This document shows, piece after piece, positions 22,357-31,075 of a stretch of DNA of 64,000 bases. The DNA comes from Acinetobacter sp. GSS19 (GTDB lineage: Bacteria; Pseudomonadota; Gammaproteobacteria; Pseudomonadales; Moraxellaceae). Below the pieces are notes generated by a model. It had not been told where the DNA came from and did not search any database. It saw nothing but the letters and a program-made list of their open reading frames with translations. The translations under genes were made by a program, and so were the position numbers. The stretch covers positions 558,001 to 622,000 of the forward strand of contig NZ_CP117520.1 in NCBI RefSeq assembly GCF_028621895.1, written 5' to 3'. The first letter of the stretch is position 1. The number at the start of each line of letters is the position of its first letter.

Positions 22357-22385
22357 GATTTCCCCCTCATTAATCCTTAAAAAAA

Positions 22386-23423
22386 TTATAAAAATGATTC
22401 TGGTTGTTTTGCCGCGGTACGTGCCACTTGCGGACTGATCACGCCTTTTGCCACCAGTGATTTAAGTGTCTGATCCAGTGTGGTCATACCGTAGTTGGCC
22501 CCAGTTTGAATGGCAGAATACATCTGGGCCACTTTGTTTTCACGAATCAGGTTACGGATCGCAGGAATCCCAATCATGATTTCATGTGCTGCCACACGGC
22601 CACCCCCATTCTTTTTCAATAGGGTTTGTGAAATTACAGCTTGTAAGGATTCAGACAGCATGGCACGAACCATGTCTTTTTCTTCTGCCGGGAAAACGTC
22701 AATGATACGGTCAATGGTTTTAGCCGCAGAGGTAGTATGTAGTGTACCAAACACCAAGTGACCGGTTTCCGCAGCGGTTAAGGCCAAACGGATGGTTTCG
22801 AGGTCACGCATCTCACCCACGAGAATAATATCAGGGTCTTCACGCAGTGCTGAACGCAGTGCTTCATTAAAGCCATGCGTATCGCGATGCACTTCACGCT
22901 GGTTGACCAGACATTTCTTGGATTGGTGTACAAATTCGATCGGATCTTCAATAGTCAGGATATGGTCATAACGATGTTCGTTGATATAGTCGATTATGGC
23001 CGCAAGCGTGGTAGATTTACCTGAACCTGTTGGCCCTGTCACTAACACGATACCACGTGGATATTCCGCGATTTCCTTGAAAATTTGCCCCATACCTAAA
23101 TCTTCCATCGTCAAAACTTTCGATGGAATGGTACGGAATACGGCGCCTGCACCACGGTTCTGGTTAAAGGCGTTCACACGGAAACGTGCAACTCCTGGCA
23201 CTTCAAAAGAAAAGTCGGTTTCTAGGCGTTCTTCATAGTCACGACGCTGTTTATCATTCATGATATCGTAAACAAGACGGTGAACTTCTTTGTGTTCTAG
23301 GGCAGGTAAGTTAATGCGACGAACTTCGCCATCCACACGAATCATCGGTGGCATACCTGCGGAAAGGTGTAAATCTGATGCGCCATTTTTCGCAGAGAAG
23401 GCTAAGAGTTCTGTAATATCCAT
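22386..23423 (-). CDS. pilT: type IV pilus twitching motility ATPase PilT
   Basis: The 345-residue hexameric ATPase powers pilus retraction for twitching and DNA uptake. It begins MDITELLAFSAKNGASDLHLSAG and has Walker A GPTGSGKST, an Asp box LTIEDPIEFVHQS, Walker B DPDIILVGEMRDLETIRLALTAAETGHLVFGTLHT, and the C-terminal AIRNLIRENK motif needed for retraction. The frame is open to 23483, but ATG 23423 gives the standard family N-terminus and has GGGGA 4 bp upstream. It is divergent from the YggS-family gene. Confidence 0.96.
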   Translation of the reverse strand: MDITELLAFSAKNGASDLHLSAGMPPMIRVDGEVRRINLPALEHKEVHRLVYDIMNDKQRRDYEERLETDFSFEVPGVARFRVNAFNQNRGAGAVFRTIPSKVLTMEDLGMGQIFKEIAEYPRGIVLVTGPTGSGKSTTLAAIIDYINEHRYDHILTIEDPIEFVHQSKKCLVNQREVHRDTHGFNEALRSALREDPDIILVGEMRDLETIRLALTAAETGHLVFGTLHTTSAAKTIDRIIDVFPAEEKDMVRAMLSESLQAVISQTLLKKNGGGRVAAHEIMIGIPAIRNLIRENKVAQMYSAIQTGANYGMTTLDQTLKSLVAKGVISPQVARTAAKQPESFL

Positions 23424-23539
23424 GAGGTCCCCAGAATAATCAAAGTACGTAATTATTTTGTAGAATAATACGGCTTTCCCCACGCTTAACCAACAGTTGT
23501 CTGTTGAGAAAGTAAAAAAAGATCAATGAAATGAGAATC

Positions 23540-24238
23540 ATGTCAATGAATCCAGTTGAGCAAGCCAGAAATCAGGTTCTGGCACAAATCCAGCAAGCCT
23601 GTCAGCAGTGCCAGCGTGATCCTGCGACGGTGCATTTACTTGCAGTTTCCAAAACCCATCCGAGTGATGCCCTGCGCGCAATGTATGCTACCGGGCAACG
23701 TGCTTTTGGTGAAAACTATCTGCAAGAAGCACTGGACAAGATGGCTGCGTTACAGGATTTACAGATAGAGTGGCATTTTATTGGTCATGTGCAGCGTAAT
23801 AAAACCAAGCATTTAGCTGAACAGTTTGCCTGGGTGCATGGTGTGGATCGTCTGATCATTGCCGAGCGTTTATCTAATCAGCGTGAAGCCAGCCAGCCAC
23901 CTTTGAATATCTGTATTCAGGTCAATATTGATGGGCAAGAAACGAAAGATGGTTGTACACTGCAAGAAGTCCCAGAACTGGTCCGGCAGATCAGCCAGTT
24001 GCCACATTTACGTTTACGTGGCTTGATGGTGATTCCAAAGCCGGGCAATACTGCTGCATTTAGTGATGCCAAGACTTTGTTTGATCAGGTGAAAGTTGAA
24101 CATGCCCAACCGCAAGATTGGGATACCTTAAGCATGGGAATGTCTGCCGATATGGCAGAGGCAATTGCTGCAGGCTCGACCATGGTTCGTGTCGGAACCG
24201 CACTGTTTGGCGCGCGTGATTATTCAGTAAAAGCTTGA
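23540..24238 (+). CDS. YggS-family pyridoxal phosphate homeostasis protein
   Basis: The roughly 232-residue protein has the alanine-racemase-like barrel fold of the YggS/PROSC family. LAVSKTHP holds the PLP-binding lysine, RAFGENYLQEALDK, WHFIGHVQRNKTK and the phosphate-binding SMGMSADMAEAIAAGSTMVRVGTALFG follow. The family buffers free PLP and affects amino acid pools; it has no known enzyme activity. Starts at 23540 (MSMNPVE) and 23546 (MNPVE) are both possible and neither has a strong ribosome-binding site. It is divergent from pilT, as in many Pseudomonadales. Confidence 0.92.
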   Translation: MSMNPVEQARNQVLAQIQQACQQCQRDPATVHLLAVSKTHPSDALRAMYATGQRAFGENYLQEALDKMAALQDLQIEWHFIGHVQRNKTKHLAEQFAWVHGVDRLIIAERLSNQREASQPPLNICIQVNIDGQETKDGCTLQEVPELVRQISQLPHLRLRGLMVIPKPGNTAAFSDAKTLFDQVKVEHAQPQDWDTLSMGMSADMAEAIAAGSTMVRVGTALFGARDYSVKA

Positions 24239-24313
24239 AAGTAAAACCAGCTGATGCCGCTGATATGCCATTTTGATGGTGCAAGGGCACAACGCTATAT
24301 GCTGGCTGCAATT

Positions 24314-27300
24314 TTAGCCCACAATTTCAATATGACTGGCACCCGAGCCCACCGGTTTCACCTGAATCTGAACCGGAATGCGTTCATGCATTTCCTGGAT
24401 ATGGGAAATCAGGATGATTTTACGGCCCTGATTTTGTAAATGATCCAGTGCATCCATCACGATGTGCAGGGATGCTGGATCCAAGGTGCCAAAGCCCTCG
24501 TCAATAAACAGGGATTCAATCTTCATGGAACCTGACGCCATTTGGGCAATCGCCAAAGCAAGCGCTAAAGAAACCAGAAAGGTTTCCCCACCCGAGAGTG
24601 AAAGTACCGGACGAATCTCACCATTCATATGATGGTCAATGATGGCTAGTCCCAGGCTGTTATCGATACGCTGTAGTTGATAGCGTGGTGCCAGCGGTTG
24701 CAATTGTTGATTGGCATATTCCACCAGAATGTCCAGATGGTGTTCCTGGGCAATTTTTTTAAACTTGCTGCCATCTGCACTCCCGATCAGATCGGAGATA
24801 CGACTCCAGCGGTATTCTTGTTGCTGGATACGCTGGATTTGCTGTTGAAACTGCTGCTGTTTCTGCAGATTTTGTTGCTGTAGCTGCAGTTTTAGTTTCA
24901 GTTCATCACGCTGTGCCGAGAAGTCCTGTGTCTGTTGTTCTAGGTCGGCGAGTTGTTGTTGGACCTGGAAAAAGTCACGTTCTGGTTGATCTTTAAGATG
25001 TCGCTGTTGCTGGTCTTGTAAGGTCTCTAGCGCCGTTTTGGCTTGTTGTAAGGTCTGTTCATGGGTGTGCAAATGCTGGCGTAACTGCTGTTCCATTTGG
25101 CTGGAGATCTGTAACAGCGTAGTAATCTGACCATCAGAAAATTGCGTTTGTTGTTGCCATAGCGTGATTTTCTGCTGGCAAGCGTGCAGTTGTTGTTCCG
25201 TCAGTTGCTGTTGAGCTTGCAGCTGTTGCAGTTGTTGTTGCTGTCGTAGATAGTCCGTCTGCAGATGCTCAAATTGCTGTTTGTGCTCACTACAGTTTTG
25301 CTCAAGCGTATGCAGTTTCTGTTTGAGTTGATCAAGCCATTCTTTTGCCGTTTCAAAGGGAGGTTCGGCATAAGCAGCCGTTAATTGAACGACATGCTGT
25401 TTGAGTTGTTCTCCCTGTAATTGGGTTTGCTCGAGTGCCTGCTGTAATTGAGTCAATTGCTGTTGTTGTTGAGCGCGTTGTTGCTGTTGAAGATGCAGCT
25501 CATTTTCAAGGGGCTGCAGCTGTTGCTGTAATTGTTTAATTTGGTTGAGCAGGGCATGGCGGTTTTGTAATGCAGTGCTGAGTTGCTGGATACAGCCGAT
25601 GCGGTCAGCCTCCCAAGCCTGGCACATGCTCTCAGATAAATGCTGTACGATTGGCAGTTCGAGTTGTTCGAGTTGTTGTTGCTGTTCAAGTTGCTGCTGG
25701 AGCTGTAGTACTTTCTGCTCGTGGCTTTGTAATTCTTGCAGACTAAGTTTGAGTTGCTCCAGCTGCTGTTCGAGGCGCTGTTGGCGATCTTGCTGCGCAT
25801 TTTCCAGTATGCTGATGTGGCCTAGCAGATGTTCATCACTTTGCTTTAAGTCAATTTCTACCGTGAGCTGTTGTGAGTCTGTGCTGAGCGTATCACGCAG
25901 CTGTTCAAGCTGCCGATGTAGCTCAGTAAGTTGCTGTTGTTGATGCTGATAACGCTGCTCGCTTACCACTCGTGCCTGCTGACAGGTTTGCCAAAGGCTA
26001 AAACTGTCCTGTTCTGCTTGTCGCAATTGTTGTTCCTGCTGTTCCTGGAGAGCAAGCAAAGATTTTTCTACCAACTGTGCATGGTCAATGTAAGGATGTG
26101 TGATACTGCCACAGACCATGCAGGGCTGATCGGTTTGCAGACTGGCACGCAGTTCTTCGACATTCTGGGAGTGGATCAGGCGTTGTTGCTGTAAGATTTT
26201 TTGTAATTGTTCACGTTCTTTTTTGGCCGTCTCATACTGTTGTTGAGCCTGTTTTTCTTGTTGCCCGTGTTCTTGCAGCTGTTGCTGTGAATGCGTCAGT
26301 GCAGATTCCAGCTGTCGTTGTTGTTGATGCTGTTCCAGGTAATTTCGCAGCTTTTGCACAAGATTCTGCAGGGCATATCCCTGTTGTAGCACGGCTTCTC
26401 GTTGCTGCTGTAACTGCTGAATTTCGGTCTGTAAGGTGTTGGTATTGCCAAATTTTTCATGTAGGGGGGTGATCTGCGCTTGGCATAGGTTTAATTGGAT
26501 GTGTAATGCTGGGGCGTCCAGTGCCGCTTGGGCGGGAAAGCGCTGTTGAATCAGCTGCTGCTGATGTTGAATCTGTTGCAGCAGACGTAGGATTGCCTGC
26601 GGTTCTTCATCAAAAATAGCCAGGTGTTGACTGTCGGATAGTTGTTGCGTCAGAAGTTGCTGCTGCTGTTGTAGCTGTACCTGCTGTTGTTCTAATTTTT
26701 GAATTTGCTGTTGCAGAGAGGGTAACTGTTGTTGTGCCTGTTCATACTGATCGCGAAGTTCACGGAACTTGCTGGCCAGGATTTCCCGCTCGTGTGCATA
26801 CTGCTCGGCTTGTGCGATTTGGGGCTGGATCTGCTGCTGAAAGTTTTTTTCTTGCTGTAATTGCTGCTCAGCCTGTAAATAGGCGTGTTCTTTGAGTTTA
26901 AACTCGCTTTGCAGTGCAGAAAATGGCGACTCCAGTTGTTTTAGCTGCTGTTGCAGTTGAATGTGTTGCTGCTGCAGTTGTTGTTGCTGTTCTACGCTAG
27001 AGCGAATTTCAGCAAATTGGGACAGCTGTTGTAATTTTTCGCGTTCGGTATTGAGCTGTTGATCTGCCGCCAATTGCAGCTGGTAAATTTCCTGTTTACC
27101 CTGAATTTCTGCATGTAATTCATGTTGCCGTTGATGCCATTGCCATTCTCGTTCGAGCAGGGATTTATTTTGTTGCAACTGTTGCAGGTTCTGTTCTTGC
27201 TGCTGTAACGCTTGCTGAAGTTGTGTGACTTGCTCAGCGGTCAATAACTCAATATGCCCCAAGATATCATTGAATTTTTCTTTCTCTAAACGGATGGCCT

Positions 27301-27919
27301 TGGTTTTTTCAAATGCGGCTTTGCCCACCTGGCTAAAAATGTTGGAGTTGGTGAGATATTCCAATAAATCTGCACGTTCCTGATCCTTGGCTTTTAAAAA
27401 TGCGCCAACTTCAGACTGAGCCAACAGCACGGCACGGGTGAACTGTTCAAAACTCAGGCCAATCAAGCGAAAAATCGTGTCATTACACTCGGATATTTTT
27501 TGTGTCAGAACACGTTGATCGTCCAGACACAAAACTGAACGGTCAATTTTCAGGTTGCCATCGAGTTTGTTGCGTGCACGGCGAATTTCCCAGCGTGCAC
27601 GGTAATGTTTTTGGTCGAGTCCAACAAAATCCAGTTCAGCGAAACCACTCGTCGTCCCGCGGCGTAAGATGTTTTTGGTGTCTTTAATGGAAATATCCTG
27701 ACCACTGGCATCCCGCAGCTTGCCATCACTCTGTTTCAGACGAGGAATCTGGTCAAATAATGCAAGACACATGGCATCCAGCAGGGTGGATTTGCCGGCA
27801 CCCGTGGAGCCGGTAATTGCAATCAGACCGGCATGAACCAGAGGATCGGCTTCAAAATTAATCTCCTGCTCACCACTGAGTGAGGCCAGATTCTGTAATT
27901 TTAGGCGTAAAATTTTCAT
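24314..27919 (-). CDS. sbcC: exonuclease subunit SbcC (glutamine-rich)
   Basis: The 1,201-residue SMC/Rad50-like ATPase works with SbcD as a nuclease that opens DNA hairpins and trims blocked ends. Walker A GSTGAGKST is at about residues 37-45. The zinc hook CMVCGSITHPYI lies near the middle, and the signature LSGGETFLVSLALALA with Walker B SLFIDEGFGTLD is at the C-terminus. Both coiled-coil arms are extraordinarily rich in glutamine, with many QQQ-QQQQQ runs, far beyond E. coli SbcC. The coding DNA is low-complexity over about 24.8-27.2 kb. The start is 10 bp after the sbcD stop. Confidence 0.94.
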   Translation of the reverse strand: MKILRLKLQNLASLSGEQEINFEADPLVHAGLIAITGSTGAGKSTLLDAMCLALFDQIPRLKQSDGKLRDASGQDISIKDTKNILRRGTTSGFAELDFVGLDQKHYRARWEIRRARNKLDGNLKIDRSVLCLDDQRVLTQKISECNDTIFRLIGLSFEQFTRAVLLAQSEVGAFLKAKDQERADLLEYLTNSNIFSQVGKAAFEKTKAIRLEKEKFNDILGHIELLTAEQVTQLQQALQQQEQNLQQLQQNKSLLEREWQWHQRQHELHAEIQGKQEIYQLQLAADQQLNTEREKLQQLSQFAEIRSSVEQQQQLQQQHIQLQQQLKQLESPFSALQSEFKLKEHAYLQAEQQLQQEKNFQQQIQPQIAQAEQYAHEREILASKFRELRDQYEQAQQQLPSLQQQIQKLEQQQVQLQQQQQLLTQQLSDSQHLAIFDEEPQAILRLLQQIQHQQQLIQQRFPAQAALDAPALHIQLNLCQAQITPLHEKFGNTNTLQTEIQQLQQQREAVLQQGYALQNLVQKLRNYLEQHQQQRQLESALTHSQQQLQEHGQQEKQAQQQYETAKKEREQLQKILQQQRLIHSQNVEELRASLQTDQPCMVCGSITHPYIDHAQLVEKSLLALQEQQEQQLRQAEQDSFSLWQTCQQARVVSEQRYQHQQQQLTELHRQLEQLRDTLSTDSQQLTVEIDLKQSDEHLLGHISILENAQQDRQQRLEQQLEQLKLSLQELQSHEQKVLQLQQQLEQQQQLEQLELPIVQHLSESMCQAWEADRIGCIQQLSTALQNRHALLNQIKQLQQQLQPLENELHLQQQQRAQQQQQLTQLQQALEQTQLQGEQLKQHVVQLTAAYAEPPFETAKEWLDQLKQKLHTLEQNCSEHKQQFEHLQTDYLRQQQQLQQLQAQQQLTEQQLHACQQKITLWQQQTQFSDGQITTLLQISSQMEQQLRQHLHTHEQTLQQAKTALETLQDQQQRHLKDQPERDFFQVQQQLADLEQQTQDFSAQRDELKLKLQLQQQNLQKQQQFQQQIQRIQQQEYRWSRISDLIGSADGSKFKKIAQEHHLDILVEYANQQLQPLAPRYQLQRIDNSLGLAIIDHHMNGEIRPVLSLSGGETFLVSLALALAIAQMASGSMKIESLFIDEGFGTLDPASLHIVMDALDHLQNQGRKIILISHIQEMHERIPVQIQVKPVGSGASHIEIVG

Positions 27920-27929
27920 GGCGGCTCAC

Positions 27930-29174
27930 CTAAGGTTCAGTTGGATGCAAGGCATCGTTCGCCTCGCCCAGCAACGTGAGAAAGTCCTGCATGACTTCAG
28001 GATCCTGTTCATAGCCCATTTTTTCCCATAAGTCATGAAACAGGCTTTCCGGGGTTGGGGGGACCAGATCAATTTTAGAGGTCATATTGGCAGTTTGGTC
28101 TGTATTGACCAGTTTCCGGCTGATCCGAACCAGACGATATTGTTGTTCTGGTAGCAGTTTCTCAATTTGCAGACGCAAATCGGGTGGTGGTGGCTTCAGG
28201 CTGAAATATTCAATATCCACAAAAGCCCGCTGGTCAATCGCTTGTGCCGCACCATTGGGTAAATCGCGTAGTTGTTGAAGGACTTCATCGAGTTCGCCTG
28301 CGAGCCGATATAAAGGGATGGTTCTCGGAATGGATAATTTCTCGATCGCTAATTTTTGTTGCTGCTGGGGCTGAATATGGATATTCAGAACCTGATGCGG
28401 GTAGTGAATTTCACTAAAGGACAGCGGAATCGGTGCCCCACTGTAACGGATATGCTCATGCTGAACCTTTTGCGGTTTATGTAAATGCCCGAGTGCTACA
28501 TAATCAACTTCATCTCCAAACAATTGCGTGGAGAGTGCTTCCTGATTGCCAATCACAATCTGGCGTTCGGAGTCCGATGTTTCTGCCCCCTGTAAATGGG
28601 CATGGGTCATGAGAATGAGTGCCTGTTCAGGGCTTTTTCGTGCCTTGGCTTCGGCAATAACCCGTTGATGGATGTACTCAATGGCACGACTGGTGTCCGC
28701 TGTTGCGTCGTTATAACCGGTGATTTCGGCAGGGCGTAAAAAAGGTAAAGCGACACACCAGGCCACAATTTGTCCCTGGGCATCATGGATCGGGATAATC
28801 AGGCGGTCGAAATCAAGTGTCCGGTCAGCATTCCAGTGCACGATTCCCACGGTTTTGGCGTTATATTTTTCTAGCAAGGGCTCCACCTGTTCAATGCGGT
28901 AACCTGAATCATGGTTACCGGCAATCATCAGGGTCTGCATATGGGGGGCTCGCTGATGGGCATCGGCAAGAAACTGATAGAGTTGTTTTTGCGCACTCGA
29001 AGCGGGATTGATCACATCAAACAAATCCCCGGCGATGAGTAAGGCATGGGGCTGTTGCTGTGCAATCTGTTCGAGTAACCAGGCCAAGAACTGTTCATGT
29101 TCATACTGACGTGAATGGCCGTAGAAGAATTGTCCCAAATGCCAATCCGATGTGTGTAAGAAGTGAACCGTCAT
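27930..29174 (-). CDS. sbcD: exonuclease subunit SbcD
   Basis: The 414-residue Mre11-type nuclease carries the metallophosphoesterase motifs HTSDWHLGQ, IAGDLFDV, IAGNHDSGYR, MTHAHLQG and ALGHLHKPQ, which coordinate two Mn2+ ions. The C-terminal part (about 280-414) is the capping and SbcC-interaction region. It is the first gene of sbcDC, with a 10-bp gap to sbcC. The AAGGG ribosome-binding site is unusually close to the ATG. No local promoter is obvious in the 413-bp upstream region. Confidence 0.94.
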   Translation of the reverse strand: MTVHFLHTSDWHLGQFFYGHSRQYEHEQFLAWLLEQIAQQQPHALLIAGDLFDVINPASSAQKQLYQFLADAHQRAPHMQTLMIAGNHDSGYRIEQVEPLLEKYNAKTVGIVHWNADRTLDFDRLIIPIHDAQGQIVAWCVALPFLRPAEITGYNDATADTSRAIEYIHQRVIAEAKARKSPEQALILMTHAHLQGAETSDSERQIVIGNQEALSTQLFGDEVDYVALGHLHKPQKVQHEHIRYSGAPIPLSFSEIHYPHQVLNIHIQPQQQQKLAIEKLSIPRTIPLYRLAGELDEVLQQLRDLPNGAAQAIDQRAFVDIEYFSLKPPPPDLRLQIEKLLPEQQYRLVRISRKLVNTDQTANMTSKIDLVPPTPESLFHDLWEKMGYEQDPEVMQDFLTLLGEANDALHPTEP

Positions 29175-29587
29175 GCCCTTGAACTCAAATGAAAATTCAG
29201 TCCCTATACTATAAATAAAGCAGGGAGTTGTGTGCAGAGAATTACAGTCTCACGGCGATTTTTGTCGCAGGCGTGCAAAGCTGAGGAATGAGCGATCTAT
29301 AAAAAATAAAGACCGACGATTCGAGTGATGAGAAATCGTCGGTCAAAGGAACTTCGTCATGATAAAAGATTGGCTGCTGATCAATCGATTACAGGGAAGT
29401 TGGTTTGTTATTCTGTGTTGAAACTTGAAGGGCTGCGTCCAACATGATTTTGCGGATGCCGTGCGAAACAATGATTTCTTCAGACCTTACACTTTATATA
29501 ACGCTGTCTGCGCGATTTGGTTGACAAGAAAATGCAAAAGATCGCGAAAATTTTTATACTGCTGCTTTATTTACCGGATTCACTGTC
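29175..29587. other. 413-bp region without a convincing protein gene; possible small RNA
   Basis: The divergent region between sbcD and the ABZJ_00895-like gene holds a strong hairpin whose U tract is on the minus strand, although no minus-strand gene lies to its right. A short minus-strand ORF (18 codons, ATG at 29445, stop at 29389) lies upstream of the hairpin. TTGACA at 29521 on the plus strand lacks a matching -10. See the hunt section. Confidence 0.5.
29311..29344 (-). terminator. orphan minus-strand terminator-like hairpin
   Basis: GACCGACGATT pairs perfectly with AATCGTCGGTC around a 12-nt loop. The preceding AAAAAATAAA becomes a U-rich tail on the minus strand. No annotated minus-strand gene ends here. 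Confidence 0.6.
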
Positions 29588-30043
29588 ATGGTGTCATTAA
29601 AAAAATATTATCTGTGGTTTTTTCTGCTCTGTCTGGTCCTTACCTTGCTGGTCGGGGTGTTGGCCGCATTATTACCATTGGGAGTAGGAGGAATTCTAAC
29701 CGCAGTGCCTTATTTATTGGCCATGATCATCGTGCTGTACCTGTTCCTCAATCAGCAACGCCGGGCACCTACCCAGCAGGAACGTAAGCAGTTTACCCTC
29801 AATTTCAGCCTGATTTTCTGGGGTTATAATGCGCTGGGTGTATTGTCTGGATTGTGGTTGTTTTCCCGGCAGGATCCTGAAGTATGGCAGAACTTTTTGC
29901 TGTATTTAAAACAGCCTCTGTTCTTGGCGCTCATTGCCGGCATGATTCTGATGCTGGCGATTCCGCTGTGTTTATTGACCTACTGGTTTTATGGACCACA
30001 AGCGCAGCGCATGGCCCAGCATAAATTCGGTTCCTCCATTTAA
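29588..30043 (+). CDS. ABZJ_00895-like four-helix membrane protein
   Basis: The 151-residue protein has four hydrophobic segments (about 8-30, 33-54, 72-93 and 105-133), with charged loops RRAPTQQERKQFT and GPQAQRMAQHK. The pattern resembles the ABZJ_00895 family, named from A. baumannii and of unknown function; this is from memory. The start MVSLKKYYLWFFLL has no strong ribosome-binding site. It sits alone between sbcD (divergent) and the epimerase gene. Confidence 0.7.
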   Translation: MVSLKKYYLWFFLLCLVLTLLVGVLAALLPLGVGGILTAVPYLLAMIIVLYLFLNQQRRAPTQQERKQFTLNFSLIFWGYNALGVLSGLWLFSRQDPEVWQNFLLYLKQPLFLALIAGMILMLAIPLCLLTYWFYGPQAQRMAQHKFGSSI

Positions 30044-30144
30044 AACCAGTTTTTTATTTGCGCATCGTTCTGAGTATGTGTTTGATTCTGGATGCTAAAC
30101 CGCTATGCTGAAATCAACCTGCATGATCATTATGGAGCAAGCCG

Positions 30145-31059
30145 ATGCCATCAAATGCCACAGTTTTGCTGACCGGAGCCACAGGATTTATTGGGCAGCA
30201 TTTGGTTCCTTTTTTACTCGAAAAAGGTTGTCAGGTGATTGGTTACAGCCGACAACGAAATCTGCAACCGCAACAGCCTGGCTACCGCCTGATTCATGAT
30301 TTTGATCAGCTCAAAGGCGAACAGATTGATTATGTGATTAACCTGGCGGGGGAAAGTATTGGTGAAGCCCGCTGGACAGATGCGCGTAAACAAAAGCTGA
30401 TCGATAGCCGGGTACAGACCACACGTCGTTTACTGGACTGGCTAGACCAACAGCAGGTCTATCCCAAATGTATCGTCTCCGGTTCGGCGATAGGCTATTA
30501 CGGCATTGATGAACAGGAGCAATGGTCAGAAGTCTGTAGCGAACAGTCTCCACCGCAAGCCATCTTCATGTCTGAACTTTGCCAGTTATGGGAGCAAGAA
30601 GCGCTGCGACATCGCCAACAGAACATTAAAATTATTCGTCTGGCCGTGGTTTTTGCTGCGCAAGGCGGGATTCTGCCGCAAATGTTGTTACCGATTAAGC
30701 TCAAGACTGCAGGCCGGATTGGTCATGGCCGTCAGCCGGTGGTCTGGGTACATATACAGGATGTACTGGCCGCGATCTGGCATGTCTTGCAGCACCCTGA
30801 ATCGGAACAGCAGGTGTTTAATGTGGTGGCACCGGAAAATGTCACCCAGCAGCAATTTGCACAAACAGCTGCAAAAATCTTGCAGCGCAAACCTTTATTC
30901 AGTTTACCTGCTTGGGTGCTGCGTTTGGCATTGGGTGAACAGTCACAATTGGTGCTCAATGGTCAGCGTGTGACCCCCCAAGCTTTGCTGTCCCAAGGCT
31001 TTGAGTTTCAGTACCCAACCCTGGAAGGTGCGCTCAAACATCTCCTTAAAGCACCGTGA
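30145..31059 (+). CDS. TIGR01777-family NAD(P)-binding epimerase-like protein
   Basis: The 304-residue short-chain dehydrogenase/epimerase relative has the N-terminal Rossmann motif LLTGATGFIGQHL. It also has INLAGESIGEARWTDARKQKL, SGSAIGYYGIDEQEQ (active-site Ser/Tyr region), RLAVVFAAQGGILPQMLLP and a C-terminal DUF1731-type segment (PAWVLRLALGEQSQLVLNGQRVTPQALLSQGF). It matches the YfcH group, whose substrate is unknown. GGAG lies 7 bp before the ATG. It is convergent with thiO, leaving only 16 bp between stops. Confidence 0.9.
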   Translation: MPSNATVLLTGATGFIGQHLVPFLLEKGCQVIGYSRQRNLQPQQPGYRLIHDFDQLKGEQIDYVINLAGESIGEARWTDARKQKLIDSRVQTTRRLLDWLDQQQVYPKCIVSGSAIGYYGIDEQEQWSEVCSEQSPPQAIFMSELCQLWEQEALRHRQQNIKIIRLAVVFAAQGGILPQMLLPIKLKTAGRIGHGRQPVVWVHIQDVLAAIWHVLQHPESEQQVFNVVAPENVTQQQFAQTAAKILQRKPLFSLPAWVLRLALGEQSQLVLNGQRVTPQALLSQGFEFQYPTLEGALKHLLKAP

Positions 31060-31075
31060 ACATTTACAAACTGCA

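Noticed and set aside
25545-25943. Cysteine-rich 132-codon plus-strand frame inside sbcC
   Set aside because: The Cys/Ser richness is the reverse-complement reading of CAG/CAA glutamine codons, not a metallothionein-like gene.
24800-27250. CRISPR or satellite repeat array
   Set aside because: The repetitive look comes from glutamine codons inside an intact sbcC frame; there are no regular spacers.
29521-29560. Plus-strand sigma-70 promoter from TTGACA (29521) and TATACT (29555)
   Set aside because: The spacing is 28 bp, far from the usual 16-18 bp, and no alternative -10 lies at the right distance.
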